Shown here in pieces: positions 5,708 through 7,686 of a stretch of DNA of 7,686 nucleotides. Source of the DNA: JBBQXY01 sp038209195 (GTDB lineage Bacteria > Chloroflexota > Ktedonobacteria > Ktedonobacterales > Ktedonobacteraceae); the NCBI GenBank assembly GCA_038209195.1, contig JBBQXY010000221.1:1-7686 (forward strand). Reading direction: 5' to 3'. The notes beneath the pieces are model-generated. The model saw nothing but the letters and a program-made list of their open reading frames with translations, was not told the origin of the DNA and searched no databases. The translations under genes were made by a program, and so were the position numbers. Position 1 is the first letter of the stretch; each line of letters starts with the position of its first letter.

Positions 5708-5737
5708 ATCAAGCAGCGAAATTAGTCTAAACATCAA
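5708..5737 (-). repeat. right terminal inverted repeat of the toxin-antitoxin element
   Basis: This is the inverted partner of 4737-4766, with the outer 20 bp (5718-5737) perfect and three mismatches further in. Its last 4 bases are shared with the start of the palindrome at 5734-5779. Confidence 0.85.
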
Positions 5738-5779
5738 CCCAGCGTAGGGCGCGATTTATCGCGCCCTACGCTGGGTTGA
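5734..5779. repeat. perfect palindrome with 22-bp arms and a 2-nt centre
   Basis: Positions 5734-5755 are the exact reverse complement of 5758-5779, with only TT between. The arms carry the repeat-family word GTAGGGCGCGAT. RNA of either strand would form a very stable hairpin, and the DNA could extrude a cruciform. It sits between the toxin-antitoxin element and cas4, about 120 nt before the cas4 start. There is no T-run on either side. Confidence 0.9.
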
Positions 5780-5869
5780 GAGCAATGAGGTGGGGAATGA
5801 TGAATGGACCGTCACCGTGTCCGATTCGCGCCGATAAATCGGCGGTGGCGGCGATACATCGCGCCCTAC
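5744..5869 (+). repeat. interspersed palindromic repeat element, copy A, upstream of cas4
   Basis: The element begins GTAGGGCGCGATTTATCGC and ends with the near-reverse complement ATACATCGCGCCCTAC, so it has inverted ends. Near the right end come two small palindromes, GCCGATAAATCGGC (5830-5843) and GCGATACATCGC (5851-5862), separated by GGTGGCG. Block 5830-5869 matches 6657-6696 with one difference. A second direct repeat, ATCGCGCCCTACGCTGG and following bases, occurs at 5758 and exactly 100 bp later at 5858. The layout resembles REP/BIME or MITE-like sequences; no transposase is nearby. Confidence 0.65.
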
Positions 5870-5896
5870 GCTGGCTTGAAAGCAGAAAGGTGAGTC

Positions 5897-6556
5897 ATGA
5901 ACGAGAGAACGCCAACGGAGATGATTCCTATCTCCGCGCTGAACGCGTTGGAGTATTGTCCGCGCAAGTTTTACTACCAATTTGTCCAGGGCGAGACGCT
6001 AGTCAACGAATTTGTGCTGGAAGGGTCGCTGGCCCACCAGGGGGTCGATCAGCCAGGAACACAGGTGACGGCAGAGGGCGTGGTGCAGATCAGGCGTCTG
6101 TACCTCTACAGCGAAACCTTGCACCTGTCCGGCTTTACCGATATTGTCGAGGAACACTCTGGCATGCTGGTGCCGGTGGAATACAAGCATGGACAACAAG
6201 GCCCGTGGCTCAACGACCAGATCCAACTGTGCGCCCAGGCGTTGTGCCTGGAGGAACGCATCGCTGCGCAGCCGAGCGACACGAGACACGAGCGCGTCGT
6301 TTCCTATGGCTACATTTTCTACCTTGGCTCGCAACGACGTGTGCAGGTTCGGTTCACCGCGCAGTTGCGAACCAAAACGCGAGCCGCGATTGCCCGAGCC
6401 TTGCAAGTAGCCACGCTGGAAACGCCGCCGCCGCCGCTCTCCGGCACGATGGCGGCGCGTTGTCCCAACTGTAGCCTCCTCCCCCTGTGCCTCCCAGAGG
6501 AAGTCCACCTGCTGCAATCCCACAAAGGAAAAGCACCAGGCAACCGGAAGGAATAG
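5897..6556 (+). CDS. cas4: CRISPR-associated exonuclease Cas4
   Basis: Cas4 is a RecB-like nuclease with an iron-sulfur cluster. With Cas1-Cas2 it trims prespacers and helps choose PAM and orientation. The 219-residue protein is complete: N-terminal cluster cysteine C21 in YCPRKFYYQ, H47 in EGSLAHQGVD, D82 in GFTDIVEE, E95 and K97 in VPVEYKHG, D107 and Q108 in NDQIQLCAQALCLEE, and the C-terminal cysteines C189, C192 and C198 in RCPNCSLLPLC. A basic tail (205-219) follows. The start ATG has AAGGTG 4 nt upstream, which is short but acceptable; an ATG 8 codons later would cost only non-conserved residues. cas1 follows after 167 nt, an unusually wide gap for this pair, filled by a repeat element. 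The family is clear; the CRISPR subtype is not, although type I systems are the usual home of such Cas4. Confidence 0.95.
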   Translation: MNERTPTEMIPISALNALEYCPRKFYYQFVQGETLVNEFVLEGSLAHQGVDQPGTQVTAEGVVQIRRLYLYSETLHLSGFTDIVEEHSGMLVPVEYKHGQQGPWLNDQIQLCAQALCLEERIAAQPSDTRHERVVSYGYIFYLGSQRRVQVRFTAQLRTKTRAAIARALQVATLETPPPPLSGTMAARCPNCSLLPLCLPEEVHLLQSHKGKAPGNRKE

Positions 6557-6583
6557 TGATCCCAACCCAACAACGAAACCACC

Positions 6584-6696
6584 GTAGGGGCCGCTTTAGC
6601 GCGCCCATCGCCGCACCCTGTCTGGGGGACAGGTAATAATCGGCCCGTCCCAGCTTGCCGATAAATCGGCGGTGGCGGCGATAAATCGCGCCCTAC
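6584..6696 (+). repeat. interspersed palindromic repeat element, copy B, between cas4 and cas1
   Basis: The 113-bp element begins GTAGGGGCCGCTTTAGC and ends GCGATAAATCGCGCCCTAC. Its terminal 24 bases agree with the inverted other end at about 18 positions. The right 40 bp (6657-6696) match copy A (5830-5869) with a single base change and the same orientation. It contains the palindromes GCCGATAAATCGGC and GCGATAAATCGC. The middle part is only weakly like copy A. It fills most of the cas4-cas1 gap, and no clear target-site duplication is seen. Confidence 0.65.
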
Positions 6697-6723
6697 AGAC
6701 CATTGATGATGAAGGAGTATGAT

Positions 6724-7686
6724 ATGCCAACACTCTATCTGACGGAAGACTATGCCCTGGTGCGCCGGGATGGCGAGGATTCTTTGCTGGTGCAAATTCC
6801 TGAACGGCGCGCAAAAGATGGGGTCACGCCTACGCCGGCGCGCAAAGAACGCATCCCGCTGATCAAAATTGACGAGGTCATCGTGCTGGGCGAGGTAACC
6901 CTGACGGCCTCGGCCATGCATTTGTTGCTGGAACGCGACATCGAGATCACCTTTCTGGGCCATTTCGGTCAATTCAAGGGACGCCTTTCCCCCTCGTTCT
7001 CCAAGAATGCCATGCTGCGCCTGGCCCAATACCGCGCCCATCAAGACATGACCACACGCTGTGAATTGGCCCGACGCTTTGTGATCGGCAAGTTGACCAA
7101 TCAACGCACGATGTTGCAGCGCTATAACCGCCGTCAATCTGACGCTGACATGGGGCAAGCCATTGAGCAGATCGGTGCTCTGCTCCACCAACTCGCCACC
7201 TTGCCACTGGCACACGCTCACGCGACTCAGCGGCTCACCAGCGGCGATCATCGCATTACGGGTACGCCTCTGGAAACCATTCTCGGTATGGAAGGAGCAG
7301 GCAGTGCAGCGTACTTTCGCTGCTTTGGCAAGCTGTTGAGCGATCCCCGGCAATGGCCTTTTCCAGGGCGTGTCAAACGTCCTCCCACCGATCCGGTGAA
7401 TGCACTGCTCAGCTTTGGCTACGCACTGCTCACCAACAAGGTAGCCAGTGCCGTGCAACTGGTGGGCTTCGATCATTTCGTAGGCTACCTGCACAGTTCT
7501 TTTTACGGGCGCCCATCACTGGCCCTCGATCTCGTGGAGGAGTTTCGACCAATTATCGTTGACTCAGTGGTCTTGACGATGCTCAACAAACGGATTCTCA
7601 CGATGAATGATTTTGTCACCGAATTGGGGGCATATCGGCTCAAAGACGAACGACGCAAAATCTTTTTTACCCACTTCGAGGAGCGG
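6724..7686 (+). CDS. cas1: CRISPR integrase Cas1, 3' end beyond the window
   Basis: Cas1 is the integrase that, with Cas2, inserts spacers into the CRISPR array. The frame runs open for 321 codons to the window edge, so the C-terminus is missing; family proteins are about 320-345 residues, so little is lost. The N-terminal beta domain (1-85) contains ERIPLIKIDEVIVLGEVTLT, preceded by a longer loop (27-42) than in compact Cas1 proteins. The helical domain carries the catalytic set: E190 in GMEGAGSAAYF, H257 in GYLHSSFYGRPS, and D269 with E272/E273 in LALDLVEEFRP. The start ATG has AAGGAG 6 nt upstream. Overall look is like Cas1 of type I-D, I-B or III neighbourhoods, but subtype cannot be fixed. 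A cas2 and an array would be expected after 7686. Confidence 0.96.
   Translation, partial: MPTLYLTEDYALVRRDGEDSLLVQIPERRAKDGVTPTPARKERIPLIKIDEVIVLGEVTLTASAMHLLLERDIEITFLGHFGQFKGRLSPSFSKNAMLRLAQYRAHQDMTTRCELARRFVIGKLTNQRTMLQRYNRRQSDADMGQAIEQIGALLHQLATLPLAHAHATQRLTSGDHRITGTPLETILGMEGAGSAAYFRCFGKLLSDPRQWPFPGRVKRPPTDPVNALLSFGYALLTNKVASAVQLVGFDHFVGYLHSSFYGRPSLALDLVEEFRPIIVDSVVLTMLNKRILTMNDFVTELGAYRLKDERRKIFFTHFEER

Larger units (their letters stand above)
4737..5737. mobile_element. 1,001-bp non-autonomous element carrying a toxin-antitoxin module (candidate)
   Basis: Terminal inverted repeats of 30 bp bound a segment that holds only a PIN toxin, its antitoxin, their promoter and possibly a small third frame. 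The inside is visibly more AT-rich than the neighbouring cas4, cas1 and tgt genes. No transposase is encoded, so movement would need one supplied from elsewhere. I see no target-site duplication: left flank ends GATAGT, right flank starts CCCAGC. The right end overlaps another repeat by 4 bp, which may have altered that flank. The mobile nature is inferred from the inverted repeats and composition. Confidence 0.5.

Noticed and set aside
5776..6474. A 232-codon plus-strand frame overlapping cas4
   Set aside because: It starts in the repeat and runs out of frame through cas4. Its product is Arg-rich, low in motifs and typical of a shadow frame.
5830..6696. The two near-identical 40-bp blocks as CRISPR repeats
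   Set aside because: They are 827 bp apart with a gene between, occur only twice, and consist of paired small palindromes; there is no regular repeat-spacer pattern in the window.
6319..7494. A 391-codon open frame on the minus strand across cas4, the repeat and cas1
   Set aside because: It is antisense to two genes with intact catalytic motifs, runs through a repeat element, and its product shows no recognisable domain. High GC keeps such shadow frames open.

Overview
The window looks like chromosomal DNA from a free-living bacterium of medium to fairly high GC. A Chloroflexota host, perhaps of the Ktedonobacteria kind, is my best guess. It rests on overall gene style and on the interspersed palindromic repeats; no marker gene is present, so it is tentative.

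Left part (1-3773), all minus strand: tgt (queuosine tRNA transglycosylase) is followed after 5 nt by a lipoate/octanoate transferase of the LplA/LipM family. After a 178-nt gap with its own promoter and a leader hairpin comes a two-gene unit. This encodes a GlcG/HbpS-type protein with a long disordered tail and a two-helix membrane protein of unknown function. The two genes overlap in TAATG, so they are probably translated together.

Middle (3774-4722): a 462-nt divergent gap holds a promoter on the plus strand and about 140 nt that can fold into consecutive hairpins. It leads to a TTG-started protein with two zinc ribbons, whose transcript probably ends at a hairpin plus an 11-T run.

Accessory part (4737-5737): a PIN-toxin/antitoxin pair on the minus strand, more AT-rich than its surroundings, lies exactly between 30-bp terminal inverted repeats (27/30 identical, outer 20 bp perfect). 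No transposase is present, so it resembles a 1,001-bp non-autonomous mobile element carrying a toxin-antitoxin module.

Right part (5734-7686), plus strand: cas4 and a cas1 cut off by the window end form the start of a CRISPR adaptation module. No CRISPR array or interference genes are visible. Two related repeat elements in the same orientation (5744-5869 and 6584-6696, ending in a 40-bp block with one mismatch) bracket cas4, and the second separates cas4 from cas1. A perfect 22-bp-arm palindrome at 5734-5779 overlaps the toxin-antitoxin element's end by 4 bp. A 15-bp fragment of the same repeat family lies beside the lipoyl-transferase stop codon at 1745-1759.
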